A stretch of 64,000 nt of DNA from Alphaproteobacteria bacterium (GTDB taxonomy: Bacteria; Pseudomonadota; Alphaproteobacteria; Rhizobiales; JAKIUO01). Under the pieces are notes generated by a model. That model had not been told where the DNA came from. It saw only the letters and a list, made by a program, of their open reading frames with translations, and ran no database searches. The translations under genes were made by a program, and so were the position numbers. Of the stretch, positions 18,118 to 27,067 are shown one piece after another (position 1 is the first letter of the stretch; every line of letters begins with the position of its first letter). The DNA lies in the NCBI GenBank assembly GCA_024280895.1, contig JAJRPI010000072.1:38781-102780 (forward strand), given 5' to 3'.

Positions 18118-18214
18118 GGCATCCTATGCGGATTACAAAAAGGGTAGCCCCTGCACCCCTTTATAAAAATGGGGGGCTGGAGATTAGTCCCCAGCGCCGC
18201 CTGCGCAAGGCATT
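18118..18214. repeat. Cloverleaf-type intergenic repeat, copy 4 (degenerate, inverted)
   Basis: Read on the minus strand this ~97-bp segment matches the inner part of copy 2 (35380-35514): it contains CTGGGGACTAATCTCCAG (stem at 18177-18194) followed by a run of Cs, AAAGGGGTGCAGGGGCTACC and an end like TCCGCATAGGATGCC. Terminal repeats are decayed. It lies in the ubiE-ubiB gap. Confidence 0.6.
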
Positions 18215-18237
18215 TGAGTCTTTCTTATTCACGCATA

Positions 18238-18999
18238 TTATAATTTCCAGCCAGAGTGCATCGCCGCGATACCCCCGGACAAATTACGGTATTTGACCTG
18301 CTCGAACCCGGCCTGCTCGATCAATGACACGAAGTCATCTTGTGGTGGAAATTTACGGATACTTTCCACCAGATATTGATAGCTGTCGCGGTCCCCCGAT
18401 GTCAGCTGCCCAAGATGGGGAATGACATTAAAAGAAAACAGGTCATAGACCTTGTCGAGCATAGGGACCTCAACTTTTGAAAATTCAAGACACATGAAAC
18501 GTCCGCCACGCTTCAACACTCTTCGCGCTTCACTAAGGGCTCGATCAATATGAGTAACATTGCGGATACCAAAGGCAATCGTATAGACATCAAAACAATT
18601 GTCTGGAAAAGGCAGACACTCCGCATTGCCCTGCACAAAAGACAAACGCTCACTATAGCCTTGCTCAACCGCGCGTTTCTCGCCAACCCGCAGCATTTCT
18701 CCAGAAATATCGCAAATCACCGAACGAGCCTTTGGGTTGGCCGCACCAAGCAAACGCATGGCAATATCGCCAGTGCCACCAGCCACATCAAGATGATGAT
18801 AGTCTTGCGAACTTTGCGAAGGCGCCAGCCAGTTGATAAACGCCTCTTTCCACAAGCGGTGCATGCCCCCTGACATCAGATCATTCATCAGGTCGTAATT
18901 TTCCGCGACGCTCGAAAAAACCTCATTAACAAGGCCCTGGCGCTGGTCTTCTTCAACGGTCTTGAAACCAAAGCTCGTTGTGCTGTTTGTATCTGCCAT
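18238..18999 (-). CDS. ubiE: Demethylmenaquinone/2-polyprenyl-benzoquinol methyltransferase UbiE
   Basis: UbiE methylates the ring carbon of the quinone precursor in ubiquinone (and menaquinone) synthesis using SAM. The 253-residue protein has the class I methyltransferase motif [13 protein letters not shown], the family signature [11 protein letters not shown], and the C-terminal [17 protein letters not shown] typical of UbiE. It is divergent from mutM. The ubiE-ubiB order on one strand with mutM divergent is common in alphaproteobacteria. Confidence 0.96.
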   Translation of the reverse strand: MADTNSTTSFGFKTVEEDQRQGLVNEVFSSVAENYDLMNDLMSGGMHRLWKEAFINWLAPSQSSQDYHHLDVAGGTGDIAMRLLGAANPKARSVICDISGEMLRVGEKRAVEQGYSERLSFVQGNAECLPFPDNCFDVYTIAFGIRNVTHIDRALSEARRVLKRGGRFMCLEFSKVEVPMLDKVYDLFSFNVIPHLGQLTSGDRDSYQYLVESIRKFPPQDDFVSLIEQAGFEQVKYRNLSGGIAAMHSGWKL

Positions 19000-19093
19000 A
19001 TCAATTCCATTTTAACTACGAGGCGCAACCATAGCGCAGCGGGACTGTGCGCGCTATGGTGCAGTTTGTCCATGGTTTAAATGAGGGATCAAG

Positions 19094-19957
19094 ATGCCGG
19101 AATTGCCCGAAGTTGAAACGGTTATGCGCGGTCTCATGCCGGTCCTTGAAGGCGCGCAAATTGTCCGCGTCGAGCAAAATCGCCCGGACCTGCGCTTCCC
19201 GTTTCCCAAAGAGTTCAAACGCCGCCTTGAGGGCAAACGGGTCGGCCCCTTGAAAAGGCGCGCCAAATATCTGCTGATCCCTCTTGATAGCGCGGAAAAT
19301 CTCGTCATACATCTGGGCATGAGCGGCCGTGTGACGATCCAGAAGCCGGGTGAAAAAACGGCGAACGATCTGCCAAACCCCGCGCATGATCATGTGGTGT
19401 TTCATCTCTCCAACAAGGTGATCATCCGCTATAATGATCCGCGCCGTTTTGGCTTCATGACACTGGTCAAGGACACCGAGCTGTCGAGCCACAAACTTTT
19501 TTGCAACATTGGCCCCGAACCTCTTGGCAATCATTTTCATGCAAGCCATCTGGCCAGCGCCGCTCTTCGCCGCAAGATCCCGCTCAAATCATTCCTGCTC
19601 GATCAAAAAACCGTTGCCGGGCTTGGTAATATCTATGTCTGCGAGGCTCTGTTTCGCGCCGGACTGTCGCCCCTCAAAAAAGCAAGTTCCCTGGCACGCG
19701 CCAATCAAACTCCGACCATCGCGACGGAGCGCTTGACCACAGCAATCAAGGAGGTTTTGCTTGAAGCCATCGAAAAGGGTGGCTCGACTTTGCGGGATCA
19801 CCGCTTGACCGATGGCACGCTTGGCTATTTTCAGCACAGCTTTGCTGTCTATGGGCGCGCAGATAGCCCCTGCACCCGGCCAGAATGCCAAGGCACCATC
19901 AAGCGCATCGCACAAGCGGGACGCTCAACATTTTACTGCCCGAAATGCCAAAAGTGA
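19094..19957 (+). CDS. mutM: Formamidopyrimidine-DNA glycosylase
   Basis: MutM (Fpg) excises 8-oxoguanine and other oxidised purines and cleaves the abasic site. The 287-residue product begins MPELPEVETV, with the catalytic N-terminal proline and glutamates, and has the QKTVAGLGNIYVCEALFRAG helix-two-turn-helix region and a C-terminal zinc finger (CTRPEC and CPKC pairs). All key residues appear present. It is a single gene, divergent from ubiE and convergent with the MarR gene. Confidence 0.97.
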   Translation: MPELPEVETVMRGLMPVLEGAQIVRVEQNRPDLRFPFPKEFKRRLEGKRVGPLKRRAKYLLIPLDSAENLVIHLGMSGRVTIQKPGEKTANDLPNPAHDHVVFHLSNKVIIRYNDPRRFGFMTLVKDTELSSHKLFCNIGPEPLGNHFHASHLASAALRRKIPLKSFLLDQKTVAGLGNIYVCEALFRAGLSPLKKASSLARANQTPTIATERLTTAIKEVLLEAIEKGGSTLRDHRLTDGTLGYFQHSFAVYGRADSPCTRPECQGTIKRIAQAGRSTFYCPKCQK

Positions 19958-19989
19958 GAAAGGCCAAAAGCTGGAAATATCGACGACAA

Positions 19990-20019
19990 TAAGCGCGCCG
20001 GTACAAACCGCCGCGCTTA
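19990..20019. terminator. Hairpin between mutM and marR-like gene
   Basis: TAAGCGCGCCGG (19990-20001) pairs with CCGCCGCGCTTA (20008-20019) with one mismatch and a 6-nt loop. It lies between two convergent genes. No long T-run follows on either strand, so it may act as a weak bidirectional terminator. Confidence 0.5.
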
Positions 20020-20058
20020 GTTGTTGAAAAGCAATTTCAGATCAAGCGATCAGCCTGA

Positions 20059-20532
20059 TCAGCCTTTTTGCTCTTTGTCGGCGATCTTTCTGATGGTTTC
20101 CATAATATGCACTAGAGAAAGCAGGAACTCATCACGTTCCTTTTTGGGCAATGCCTTGAGAATACGTTGGTCAGCCGTAACAGCAGCCGGTAAAGCAGAC
20201 GCCAAAGCCTCTTTACCTTTTGCCGACAGGCGCACCGCATATGCGCGGGCATCTTCTCTTGTTCTCTTGCGCCGCAACAGACCTTTTTTCAGCATGCGCC
20301 GAATGATATCGGCCAATGTTGATCTGTCGATGCCTGTTTTATCCACCAGCGCGGTTTGCGACAGGCCCTCATTTTGAGAAACGGTTAGCAACACGGCATA
20401 TTGCCTTGGCGTCAAGCCAGCATCGCTCATTTCTTCATGAAAGACGTCACCGGCATATTGTTCAACACGGTGCAAGAGATGGATAGGAGATCTATCAAGT
20501 CGGTTCTTGGTCATGATATTTTTATTCGTCAT
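20059..20532 (-). CDS. MarR family transcriptional regulator
   Basis: A 157-residue winged-helix protein. The DNA-binding region is LTPRQYAVLLTVSQNEGLSQTALVDKTGIDRSTLADIIRRM, cited here as LTPRQYAVLL through DRSTLADIIRRM, followed by the wing LLRRKRTREDARAYAV. MarR proteins are dimeric repressors often responding to phenolic or oxidising ligands. The regulated gene is not obvious because neighbours (mutM and yciB) are housekeeping; autoregulation is likely. Two Met codons (20532, 20514) are possible starts and neither has a good ribosome binding site. Confidence 0.88.
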   Translation of the reverse strand: MTNKNIMTKNRLDRSPIHLLHRVEQYAGDVFHEEMSDAGLTPRQYAVLLTVSQNEGLSQTALVDKTGIDRSTLADIIRRMLKKGLLRRKRTREDARAYAVRLSAKGKEALASALPAAVTADQRILKALPKKERDEFLLSLVHIMETIRKIADKEQKG

Positions 20533-20769
20533 GAGATAATCAGTTTTTTCAGACGACCTGGATGGTGCGCACTTAAGGTAATGGGGGGGAACACACCAAG
20601 CTACTCGTCAGGGTTAAAGAAAACTTCCCCGTCTACACCTTGATAGTAGTACGAAACAAGCTGCGAGGTCTACGAATGTTTTTTATTTTCTACAATAAAA
20701 TTAAGTAAACTGAAATAGATATGGTTACAATTAGTTCGTGTGCGCAGTATTTTTAGAAAGAATGAATAT

Positions 20770-21372
20770 TCACTTTTCTTCTTCTTCACTGAACTTTTGA
20801 ATGATACCAACTTGCGCGACCGCAAATACCATGGTCAGGGAGATGAACCCAAACACCTTCACCTTGATCCAGATATCGGTCGAAAAATTTCTCCACACAG
20901 CTTCATTTAACACTGCTAAAAACGCAAAAAATATCACCCAGCGCCAAGTCAGAATACGCCAACCTTCTGGTGTCAGCGAGAAAGCCTCGTCAAACATTAA
21001 TTTTAAAAAGGGTCTATTAAGCCACATGCCAACTGATAGCACCACGGAAAACAAAAGATAGATGAAGGTCGGCTTCATCTTGAGAAAGGTTTCATCCGCC
21101 AGATAGAGGGTCAAACCTCCAAACACCAGCACCAGCACGGCTGTGACCAGTGGCATGGTGGGCAGTTTTTTAAAGATCGCAAAACTGGCAGCCAGCGAGA
21201 CAAGCGTTGTCACCATCAGCGCAGCGGTCGCCGGAAAAAAAGCATTGCCTTTGCCAGCCACAGCTTGCGGCAGATAAGCATCAAAAGCATCAGGTTGCTT
21301 GCCGGCAATATACCAGATGGTAAAAAATACAACCAACGGTCCAAGATCAAGGAGCAGTTTTATGAGCTGCAT
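20770..21372 (-). CDS. yciB: Inner-membrane septation protein A homologue YciB
   Basis: A 200-residue inner-membrane protein with about five hydrophobic segments. Family landmarks are LLLDLGPLVVFF near the start, FFPATAALMV, and the late segment TPEGWRILTWRWVIFFAFLAVLNE, cited as EGWRILTWRW then LAVLNEAVWR. YciB proteins affect envelope synthesis and septation. It lies 25 bp after ftsY on the same strand, so mtaB-ftsY-yciB is probably one operon. The acidic tail (FSEEEEK) is typical. Confidence 0.92.
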   Translation of the reverse strand: MQLIKLLLDLGPLVVFFTIWYIAGKQPDAFDAYLPQAVAGKGNAFFPATAALMVTTLVSLAASFAIFKKLPTMPLVTAVLVLVFGGLTLYLADETFLKMKPTFIYLLFSVVLSVGMWLNRPFLKLMFDEAFSLTPEGWRILTWRWVIFFAFLAVLNEAVWRNFSTDIWIKVKVFGFISLTMVFAVAQVGIIQKFSEEEEK

Positions 21373-21397
21373 GTAAATTCACTTCCTTTAAAAATGT

Positions 21398-22627
21398 CTA
21401 TATCTGCGCAATCGCTTTGGCGAATTCTTCGGCCTTGAAGGGTTGCAAGTCTTCCACCCCTTCGCCAACGCCAATAAAATGCACGGGCAGTTTGAACCGG
21501 TCCGCGATGGCCACCAGAATACCGCCCCTTGCCGATCCATCGAGCTTGGTCATGACCAGGCCCGTCACATCGACAGCCTCGCCAAACACCTTGGTCTGGT
21601 TGAGTGCGTTTTGGCCGGTTGTCGCATCCAGTACCAATAACACCGCATGAGGAGCGGTTTCATCCAGTTTTTTCATGACGCGGACAATCTTTACCAGCTC
21701 GTCCATCAAATGCGCCTTGTTTTGCAAGCGTCCTGCCGTGTCCATCATCAACACATCCATACCAGCAGCTTTGGCCTCTACCATGGCGTCATAGGCAAGG
21801 GAGGCGGCGTCTGAACCAATCTCGCGCTTGACCACCGGGGCACCGGTGCGCGCACCCCAGACTTCCAACTGCTCGACAGCAGCGGCGCGAAACGTATCGC
21901 CAGCCGCCAGCATAACCTTCTTGCCTTCATCGCCAAATTTGCGCGACAGCTTGCCGATCGTCGTGGTTTTCCCCGCGCCATTGACCCCGGCCATCAAGAT
22001 GACAAATGGCTTGGCCCCTTGATCAATTTCCAAAGGCTGCGCCACCGGCCCCAAAACGCTTTCAACCTCACTGGCCAAGACATCTTGCACTTCAGACGTG
22101 CTGATATCCTTGTCGAGGCGCGTTTGTGCCAGCGTGTTCGTGATGCGCATGGCCGTGTCGACACCCAGATCTGCCTGAATGAGAATATCTTCCAGCTCTT
22201 GCAGCGTGTCTTCGTCCAGCTTGCGCTTGGTGAAAATGCCAGTGATGCCATCGCTTAATCGGCTCGAAGATTTGGTTAGCCCCTGCTTGAGGCGCCCAAA
22301 CCAGTTCCGCTTGGAGTGTTCAGCGTCCCCGGCAATTGGGGTTGGCTCGCGCGAGGATAAAAGTTCTTCCTCAATACTCCCCTCTTCAACCAGTGCCTGA
22401 TCTGTTGCTGGCTCTGCTACAGGCTCGATTTCGAACGCGCCTTCTGGTTTGGAGACATCGCCTGGATGGGAAGACGCCTCTTGCTCGGTTACGGCCTCAA
22501 GATCCGTTGAGACTTGTGTTTGGGTTGTAGTCTGGAGCTCTGACGATGTTTCAGCTTTATTGCCGAACATGCGACTGAACAGGCCTTTTTTGGGCTTGTC
22601 TGCACTCTTGTCTTCAGGTTCGCTCAC
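21398..22627 (-). CDS. ftsY: Signal recognition particle receptor FtsY
   Basis: The SRP receptor GTPase that delivers ribosome-nascent chains to the membrane. The 409-residue product has a long acidic N-terminal A domain (residues 1 to about 105, rich in Glu), the N helical bundle, and the G domain with GVNGAGKTTTIGKLS, DTAGRL and TKLDGSARGG. It starts with GTG and overlaps the mtaB stop by 4 nt (GTGA), so translation is probably coupled. It is followed by yciB. Confidence 0.96.
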   Translation of the reverse strand: MSEPEDKSADKPKKGLFSRMFGNKAETSSELQTTTQTQVSTDLEAVTEQEASSHPGDVSKPEGAFEIEPVAEPATDQALVEEGSIEEELLSSREPTPIAGDAEHSKRNWFGRLKQGLTKSSSRLSDGITGIFTKRKLDEDTLQELEDILIQADLGVDTAMRITNTLAQTRLDKDISTSEVQDVLASEVESVLGPVAQPLEIDQGAKPFVILMAGVNGAGKTTTIGKLSRKFGDEGKKVMLAAGDTFRAAAVEQLEVWGARTGAPVVKREIGSDAASLAYDAMVEAKAAGMDVLMMDTAGRLQNKAHLMDELVKIVRVMKKLDETAPHAVLLVLDATTGQNALNQTKVFGEAVDVTGLVMTKLDGSARGGILVAIADRFKLPVHFIGVGEGVEDLQPFKAEEFAKAIAQI

Positions 22628-23943
22628 GATACCCTCTCTCCCAAACCAATCTCGATGTGTGGACTTTCATCCATCACACTTTGCCCAAGCAGCATATGAT
22701 CATCACTGACCCCCGTAACAAGTGCCTTGATCATTGTCCCTGCCTTTATCGTTTTTGCGTTAGCGGGCTGGTCGAGCCTGATTTCCGTGAATTGCGGCGT
22801 ACGACCGATCAGCTCACGCTCCACCAGCACCTGCACGGTTTGGCCTTGTTGGGATCTCAGATATTGCTGCAGACGCTGCGCCCCTTTTGCTCGCAATCGC
22901 GCCGCACGTTGCTTGATCACGCTACCGTTCAATTGCGGCATGCGAGCAGCCGGCGTGCCCTGTCTGGCCGAAAAGGGAAAGACATGCAAATAGGTCAAGC
23001 CGCAATCATCCACATGGCGCAAACTGTTTTCAAACATCAAATCGCTCTCGGTCGGAAAGCCAGCGATAATATCGGCGCCAAACACCATATCAGGGCGCAA
23101 TTCACGGATCATGGCGCAAAACTCCACAGCCTCGCTTGTATTGTGACGCCGCTTCATGCGCTTCAAGATCATATCGTCACCCGCCTGCAGCGACACATGC
23201 AGATGCGGCATCAAGCGAGGTTCATTTTTGATAAGCTCCAACAGGGCCTCGTCACACTCCACCGCATCAATGGAACTGATGCGTAGGCGTGGCAGCTCCG
23301 GCACCAGAGCAAGAATTTTGGCACTCAATTTGCCAAGCGTCAGACGGCCTGGAAGGTCAGCCCCATAGGCGGTAATATCAACACCCGTCAGCACAACTTC
23401 ACTAAAACCCTCACCGCACAAACGGCGGATCTGCTCAACAATATCGCCCGCTGGTACCGAGCGCGAATTGCCCCGGCCATAAGGAATAATGCAAAAAGTG
23501 CAACGATGATCGCAGCCGTTTTGAATCTGCACATAGGCCCGTGCCCGCCCGCCAAATCCCTTGATCATAGGCCCGGCGGTTTCTTCGACCGCAAAAATAT
23601 CGTTGACCTTGACGCGCGCCAGCGAACCGTCTTGCAAGCCGCGCCAGGTCTGGTTGTTCATCTTGTCATCATTACCAATGATAAAATCAACCTCATCCAT
23701 TGCCTCATATTGACCTGGATCGATCTGGGCCGCACAGCCAGTGACAATGATGCGCGCGTCTGGATTATCGCGGCGCAGCTTGCGGATGCTCTGACGGCTC
23801 TGGCGCACGGCCTCATTGGTTACCGCACAGGTATTGACGACGATGGCTTTTTCAACGCCCGCCTCATTCATTTTCGTGCGCATGACTTCGCTCTCAAAGC
23901 TGTTGAGGCGGCAGCCAAAGGTAATGATTTCTGGTTTGCTCAT
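22624..23943 (-). CDS. mtaB: tRNA t6A37 methylthiotransferase MtaB
   Basis: A radical-SAM enzyme that adds a methylthio group to t6A at position 37 of tRNAs. The 439-residue product shows the N-terminal cluster domain (FGCRLNSFES, VVNTCAVTNEA, VTGCAAQ), the radical-SAM motif NGCDHRCTFCIIPYGRG, and a C-terminal TRAM-like domain. I start at 23943 (MSKPEIITFGCRLN), not 23970. It is first in the run mtaB-ftsY-yciB and is divergent from the TerC gene, 85 bp away. Confidence 0.95.
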   Translation of the reverse strand: MSKPEIITFGCRLNSFESEVMRTKMNEAGVEKAIVVNTCAVTNEAVRQSRQSIRKLRRDNPDARIIVTGCAAQIDPGQYEAMDEVDFIIGNDDKMNNQTWRGLQDGSLARVKVNDIFAVEETAGPMIKGFGGRARAYVQIQNGCDHRCTFCIIPYGRGNSRSVPAGDIVEQIRRLCGEGFSEVVLTGVDITAYGADLPGRLTLGKLSAKILALVPELPRLRISSIDAVECDEALLELIKNEPRLMPHLHVSLQAGDDMILKRMKRRHNTSEAVEFCAMIRELRPDMVFGADIIAGFPTESDLMFENSLRHVDDCGLTYLHVFPFSARQGTPAARMPQLNGSVIKQRAARLRAKGAQRLQQYLRSQQGQTVQVLVERELIGRTPQFTEIRLDQPANAKTIKAGTMIKALVTGVSDDHMLLGQSVMDESPHIEIGLGERVS

Positions 23944-24028
23944 GATGGTTATGATATGTGGTCGGAACACTCATTTTATGGCGCTCGCGACGTTGGCAAC
24001 AAAACTCTTCTAAAGGAGGATATATAGC

Positions 24029-24820
24029 ATGGAAGGTCTTTTGACACTCGATAATCTCTTCACACTGGTGATGCTGGTTTTTTTACAGATTGTACTGGGC
24101 TTTGACAACCTGCTTTATATCTCCATTGAATCAAAAAGAGTGCGGCCGGACAGGCAGTCATATGTACGCAAAATGGGACTGGGACTGGCCATTTTGTTCC
24201 GCCTTGTGCTGTTATTTGTCATTCTTGCGGCAGTTGATCAGTTTCAGAGCAAACTATTTGGTATTGATATTGGGGGCCTGATCACGGGATCATTCAATGT
24301 ACACGCGCTGATTGTACTGCTGGGCGGCCTGTTTATCATCTACACCGCGATCAAGGAAATCCAGCATATGCTGGCGGTTGATGATATCGAACATGCCAAT
24401 GGCGGCGCCAAGCGCTCGGTTGCCATGGCAATTACCATGATTATCATCATGAATCTGGTGTTCTCCTTTGATAGTATCTTGTCCGCGATGGCTCTCACAA
24501 AAATATTCGCCCTGATGGCGACAGCCATCGTCATTTCGGGTATTTTGATGATTGTCATGGCCGACCATGTGGCTGAGTTTTTGGAGAAAAACCGCATGTA
24601 TGAGGTGCTGGGGCTGTTTATCTTGCTGATTGTCGGGGTCATGTTACTCTCTGAGGGCGGCCATCTTGCTCATCTGCATTTACTCGGCCAACCAGTCGAA
24701 GCCATGGCCAAAACCACCTTCTATTTCGTCATTATCACGCTGGTGATTGTCGACCTCATCCAGTCGAGATACCAAAGAAAGCTACTGGCGCAAAAAGACG
24801 AAGAAGTTCACAGCACTTAA
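24029..24820 (+). CDS. TerC family integral membrane protein
   Basis: A 263-residue membrane protein with seven or more hydrophobic segments. TerC landmarks are FDNLLYIS in the first span and FSFDSILSAMALT, with membrane aspartates thought to bind metal. TerC/Alx proteins export manganese or assist metal loading of secreted enzymes, and earlier were linked to tellurite resistance. A strong ribosome binding site (AAAGGAGGATATATAGC) precedes the ATG. Its substrate is not readable, and no tellurite genes are nearby. A weak ACTAAA-AA-TTTAGT hairpin followed by TTTT occurs just past the stop. Confidence 0.9.
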   Translation: MEGLLTLDNLFTLVMLVFLQIVLGFDNLLYISIESKRVRPDRQSYVRKMGLGLAILFRLVLLFVILAAVDQFQSKLFGIDIGGLITGSFNVHALIVLLGGLFIIYTAIKEIQHMLAVDDIEHANGGAKRSVAMAITMIIIMNLVFSFDSILSAMALTKIFALMATAIVISGILMIVMADHVAEFLEKNRMYEVLGLFILLIVGVMLLSEGGHLAHLHLLGQPVEAMAKTTFYFVIITLVIVDLIQSRYQRKLLAQKDEEVHST

Positions 24821-24943
24821 TATTACTAAAAATTTAGTCTTGTTTTAGCCCCAATAACGCCTAAGATGTATTGTTAATTGAGGTCAGGAACAAGCAACTA
24901 TGAGCGGTTACCGGCCGTTAAATTACTTAAGGGGCACTTACTG

Positions 24944-25354
24944 ATGAACAAACTATTCAAAGCCGCATTGGTCATCGCAACATTTGCAGGTTTCCAGCTA
25001 ATGGCTGTCACTGGCGCAAGTGCCAATGATGCTGGCCTGCTGAAATATGCACAAGATCCAAGCGCCGAACAAATCATGACCTTCAAGCCATTTAAAGTGG
25101 CTGGTTGGCGCGCCCGACGCAATCGCAGGATCGCCGGAGGTGCCATTTTTGCAGGTGTTGCTGCGCTGATCATCTCGGAAGCAATTCGCTCCAAACGCCG
25201 TAGCAACCATCATTATGACGATAATTATTATAATGATAGCACTTACAGCTATCGCTCGTCCTATCCAGGTCGTCGTCAGTGTCGCAAATGGAACAGACGT
25301 TGCGACTATGGCAACTACCGCGCTTGCCGCAAATGGAACAATCGCTGCCGCTAG
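24944..25354 (+). CDS. Small secreted basic protein, tandem paralogue B1
   Basis: A 136-residue protein with a signal peptide (residues 1 to about 27, ending GASAN). It then has GWRARRNRRIAGGAIF, a glycine/alanine-rich hydrophobic stretch (about residues 66-82), a His/Asp/Tyr-rich linker and a C-terminal repeat: CRKWNRRC followed by CRKWNNRC. I start at 24944 rather than 24878, which puts the signal peptide at the N terminus. It is paralogous to the next gene. I recognise no characterised family; a membrane-associated or secreted cationic protein is likely. Confidence 0.72.
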   Translation: MNKLFKAALVIATFAGFQLMAVTGASANDAGLLKYAQDPSAEQIMTFKPFKVAGWRARRNRRIAGGAIFAGVAALIISEAIRSKRRSNHHYDDNYYNDSTYSYRSSYPGRRQCRKWNRRCDYGNYRACRKWNNRCR

Positions 25355-25382
25355 GCGAGCGCAAGAAGCAGGTCAAAATTTT

Positions 25383-25425
25383 AAAAACCGGACGCATCCT
25401 TAAACAGTGATGCGGTCGGTTTTTT
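25383..25425 (+). terminator. Rho-independent terminator after paralogue B1
   Basis: AAAAACCG-GA-CGCATC (25383-25398) pairs with GATGCG-GT-CGGTTTTTT (25409-25425) with a small internal loop, ending in a six-T run. It lies 28 bp after the B1 stop, so B1 and B2 are separate transcripts. Confidence 0.85.
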
Positions 25426-25658
25426 ACTGCGCAATTTCACTTGCAAGGCTCAACCAAACCGCAAGGTTTCTTGAGCGGCAAGACGAAAGGGGCGCTTTTC
25501 TCATTCCCACGCAGAGCATGTGCGCACAAAATCGCCATACCACCTCGTCAATCAATTCTACACTATAGAAGGGTCAAACGCTGGATCTGCATGCCTCTTC
25601 CTGATAATAATATCCTTTATATTCATTACTAATCAGGGACTTAAAGGAAATTTTAATA
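25426..25658 (+). promoter_or_regulatory. Promoter/leader gap before paralogue B2
   Basis: This 233-bp stretch between the B1 terminator and the B2 start holds no recognised gene. It presumably contains the B2 promoter. A ribosome binding site TTAAAGGAAAT lies just upstream of the B2 ATG. No clear -35/-10 pair or repeat was seen. Confidence 0.4.
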
Positions 25659-26024
25659 ATGAACAATCTCTTTAAAAGTATCATCGTAATCGCCGCATTT
25701 GTCGGCCTGCAAGCCAATGGGGCCATAGCCTCAAACGCGCCCCAAGCGGGGCTAATGCAATATGCGCAGAACCCAGCGACAAGCCAGGTCGTACCGCAAA
25801 AAATAATCAAGCTGGCTGGATGGCGCGGCAGACGTAATCGGTCAATTGCAGCTGGTGTTGTGGCTGGTATCGCCACAGGCATCATCATCAATGAAGCAAC
25901 GCGCTCAAGTCGCAAACGCGTCTATTATTCCTATCCTGGTCGTCGCACATGCCGTAAATGGGCGCGTCGTTGCGACAATGGCAGCTCATATTCGTGCCGC
26001 AAATGGGACCGACGCTGCCGTTAG
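25659..26024 (+). CDS. Small secreted basic protein, tandem paralogue B2
   Basis: A 121-residue paralogue of the gene at 24944-25354. Shared features are the start MNNLFKSIIVIAAF, the block AGWRGRRNRSIAAG, a hydrophobic glycine-rich stretch ending NEATRSSRKR, and the C-terminal block SYPGRRTCRKWARRCDNG then CRKWDRRCR. It lacks the His/Asp-rich linker of B1. Four cysteines in the two CRKWxxRC repeats could form disulfides in the periplasm. The function is unknown. Confidence 0.72.
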   Translation: MNNLFKSIIVIAAFVGLQANGAIASNAPQAGLMQYAQNPATSQVVPQKIIKLAGWRGRRNRSIAAGVVAGIATGIIINEATRSSRKRVYYSYPGRRTCRKWARRCDNGSSYSCRKWDRRCR

Positions 26025-26049
26025 TCCTCAATGACACTCTCATTCAACC

Positions 26050-26089
26050 ATACCGGGCGAGCCCCTCTTTTGGGAGCAGCGTCCGGTAT
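26050..26089. terminator. Hairpin between convergent genes
   Basis: ATACCGG (26050-26056) pairs with CCGGTAT (26083-26089), with a further CCC/GGG pairing inside. It lies between paralogue B2 and the convergent DMT exporter and probably ends one or both transcripts, though a T-run is lacking. Confidence 0.45.
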
Positions 26090-26101
26090 ATTGGATTATT
26101 G

Positions 26102-26965
26102 CTAACGCGCAAAATGCTTTGCGCCTGCAACACACATAACAACCGCCACCGTCACCCCCAGCATGGCCCAGTCAACCGTCTCCCCCAGCAAGGTTGCCGC
26201 CAATAACAGTCCAAAAAACGGTTGTAAAAGCTGCAGCTGCCCAACGGCCGCGATCCCCCCTTGCGCAAGCCCGCGATACCAAAAAACAAAGCCAATCAAC
26301 ATACTAAAAACAGACACATAGACAAGCCCGATCCAGGCGGAACGCCCCACATCGCTAAATGTCTCTGGCAGGGTGTAAAAAGACAGAGCCGCCATAGCTG
26401 GCAAAGACAGAATCAACGCCCATGAGATGGTTTGCCAGCCGCCAAGCGTGCGCGATAGCTTTGCCCCTTCCGCATAACCAAGGCCGCAGATGATAATGGC
26501 GGCAATCATATAGCCGTTTCCCAGCATGGAGGTGTTCACCCCGTAAGTCAGAGCAAAACCTGCAACCAGAGCGCTACCCAGTCCGGAAAACAGCCAGAAA
26601 GCAGCGCGCGGTTGCTCCCCTGCGCGCAAAACCGCAAATGTGGCCGTCGAAAGAGGCAGCAAGCCAATGAACACGATAGAATAAGCCGCCGTAATATGCT
26701 CAAGAGCCAGAGCGGTCATAAGCGGAAATCCAATAACAACGCCGAACGCCACAATGAACAGCGACAGCATATCCTTGCGAACGGGTCTTTTTTCCTTGAA
26801 AATCAGCAAAAGTACCAATCCCAGAATGGCCGCGATGGTCGCGCGGATCGATGTCAAAAACACGGGATCAAAATCCGCCACCGCCACCCTTGTTGCCGGC
26901 AGAGAACCGCTGAAAATCAACACCCCGAGAAAGCCATTTATCCAACCACGTTTATTTTCGTTCAC
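26102..26965 (-). CDS. EamA/DMT-family transporter
   Basis: A 287-residue protein with ten hydrophobic segments in two EamA halves, typical of drug/metabolite exporters (for example amino acids). Landmarks are GFLGVLIFSGSLPATRVA and the C-terminal FGLLLAATLLGETVDW. The reading frame opens at TTG 26986, but GTG at 26965 has AAGGA eight bases upstream and gives a normal N terminus, so I use it. It is divergent from a MocR regulator, which probably controls it. Confidence 0.87.
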   Translation of the reverse strand: MNENKRGWINGFLGVLIFSGSLPATRVAVADFDPVFLTSIRATIAAILGLVLLLIFKEKRPVRKDMLSLFIVAFGVVIGFPLMTALALEHITAAYSIVFIGLLPLSTATFAVLRAGEQPRAAFWLFSGLGSALVAGFALTYGVNTSMLGNGYMIAAIIICGLGYAEGAKLSRTLGGWQTISWALILSLPAMAALSFYTLPETFSDVGRSAWIGLVYVSVFSMLIGFVFWYRGLAQGGIAAVGQLQLLQPFFGLLLAATLLGETVDWAMLGVTVAVVMCVAGAKHFAR

Positions 26966-27022
26966 ACTCGCATTCCTTTTTTGCAATTATCAATTGCCAA
27001 CGAGCACTCTTCCAGAGACAAT

Positions 27023-27067
27023 GCAGTACAATTTTAACAAACTGTATTGGTACAGATGGCAGTACAA
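27023..27067. promoter_or_regulatory. Probable MocR operator in divergent promoter
   Basis: The 102-bp gap between the exporter and the MocR gene contains a perfect inverted repeat CTGTA-N4-TACAG (27042-27055) and two direct copies of GCAGTACAA (27023-27031 and 27059-27067), 36 bp apart. Repeated TACA half-sites between a MocR gene and its divergent target fit the usual regulator layout. The second direct copy abuts the chosen MocR start codon. Confidence 0.6.

Noticed and set aside
19016..19549. 177-codon frame antisense to mutM
   Set aside because: It covers the conserved MutM N terminus; MutM motifs are intact on the other strand.
22657..23286. 209-codon open frame antisense to mtaB
   Set aside because: It overlaps a conserved radical-SAM gene completely and shows no domain or ribosome binding site.
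27047..27067. TTG/ATG upstream starts for the MocR regulator
   Set aside because: They would place coding sequence across the operator repeats; not excluded but less likely than 27068.
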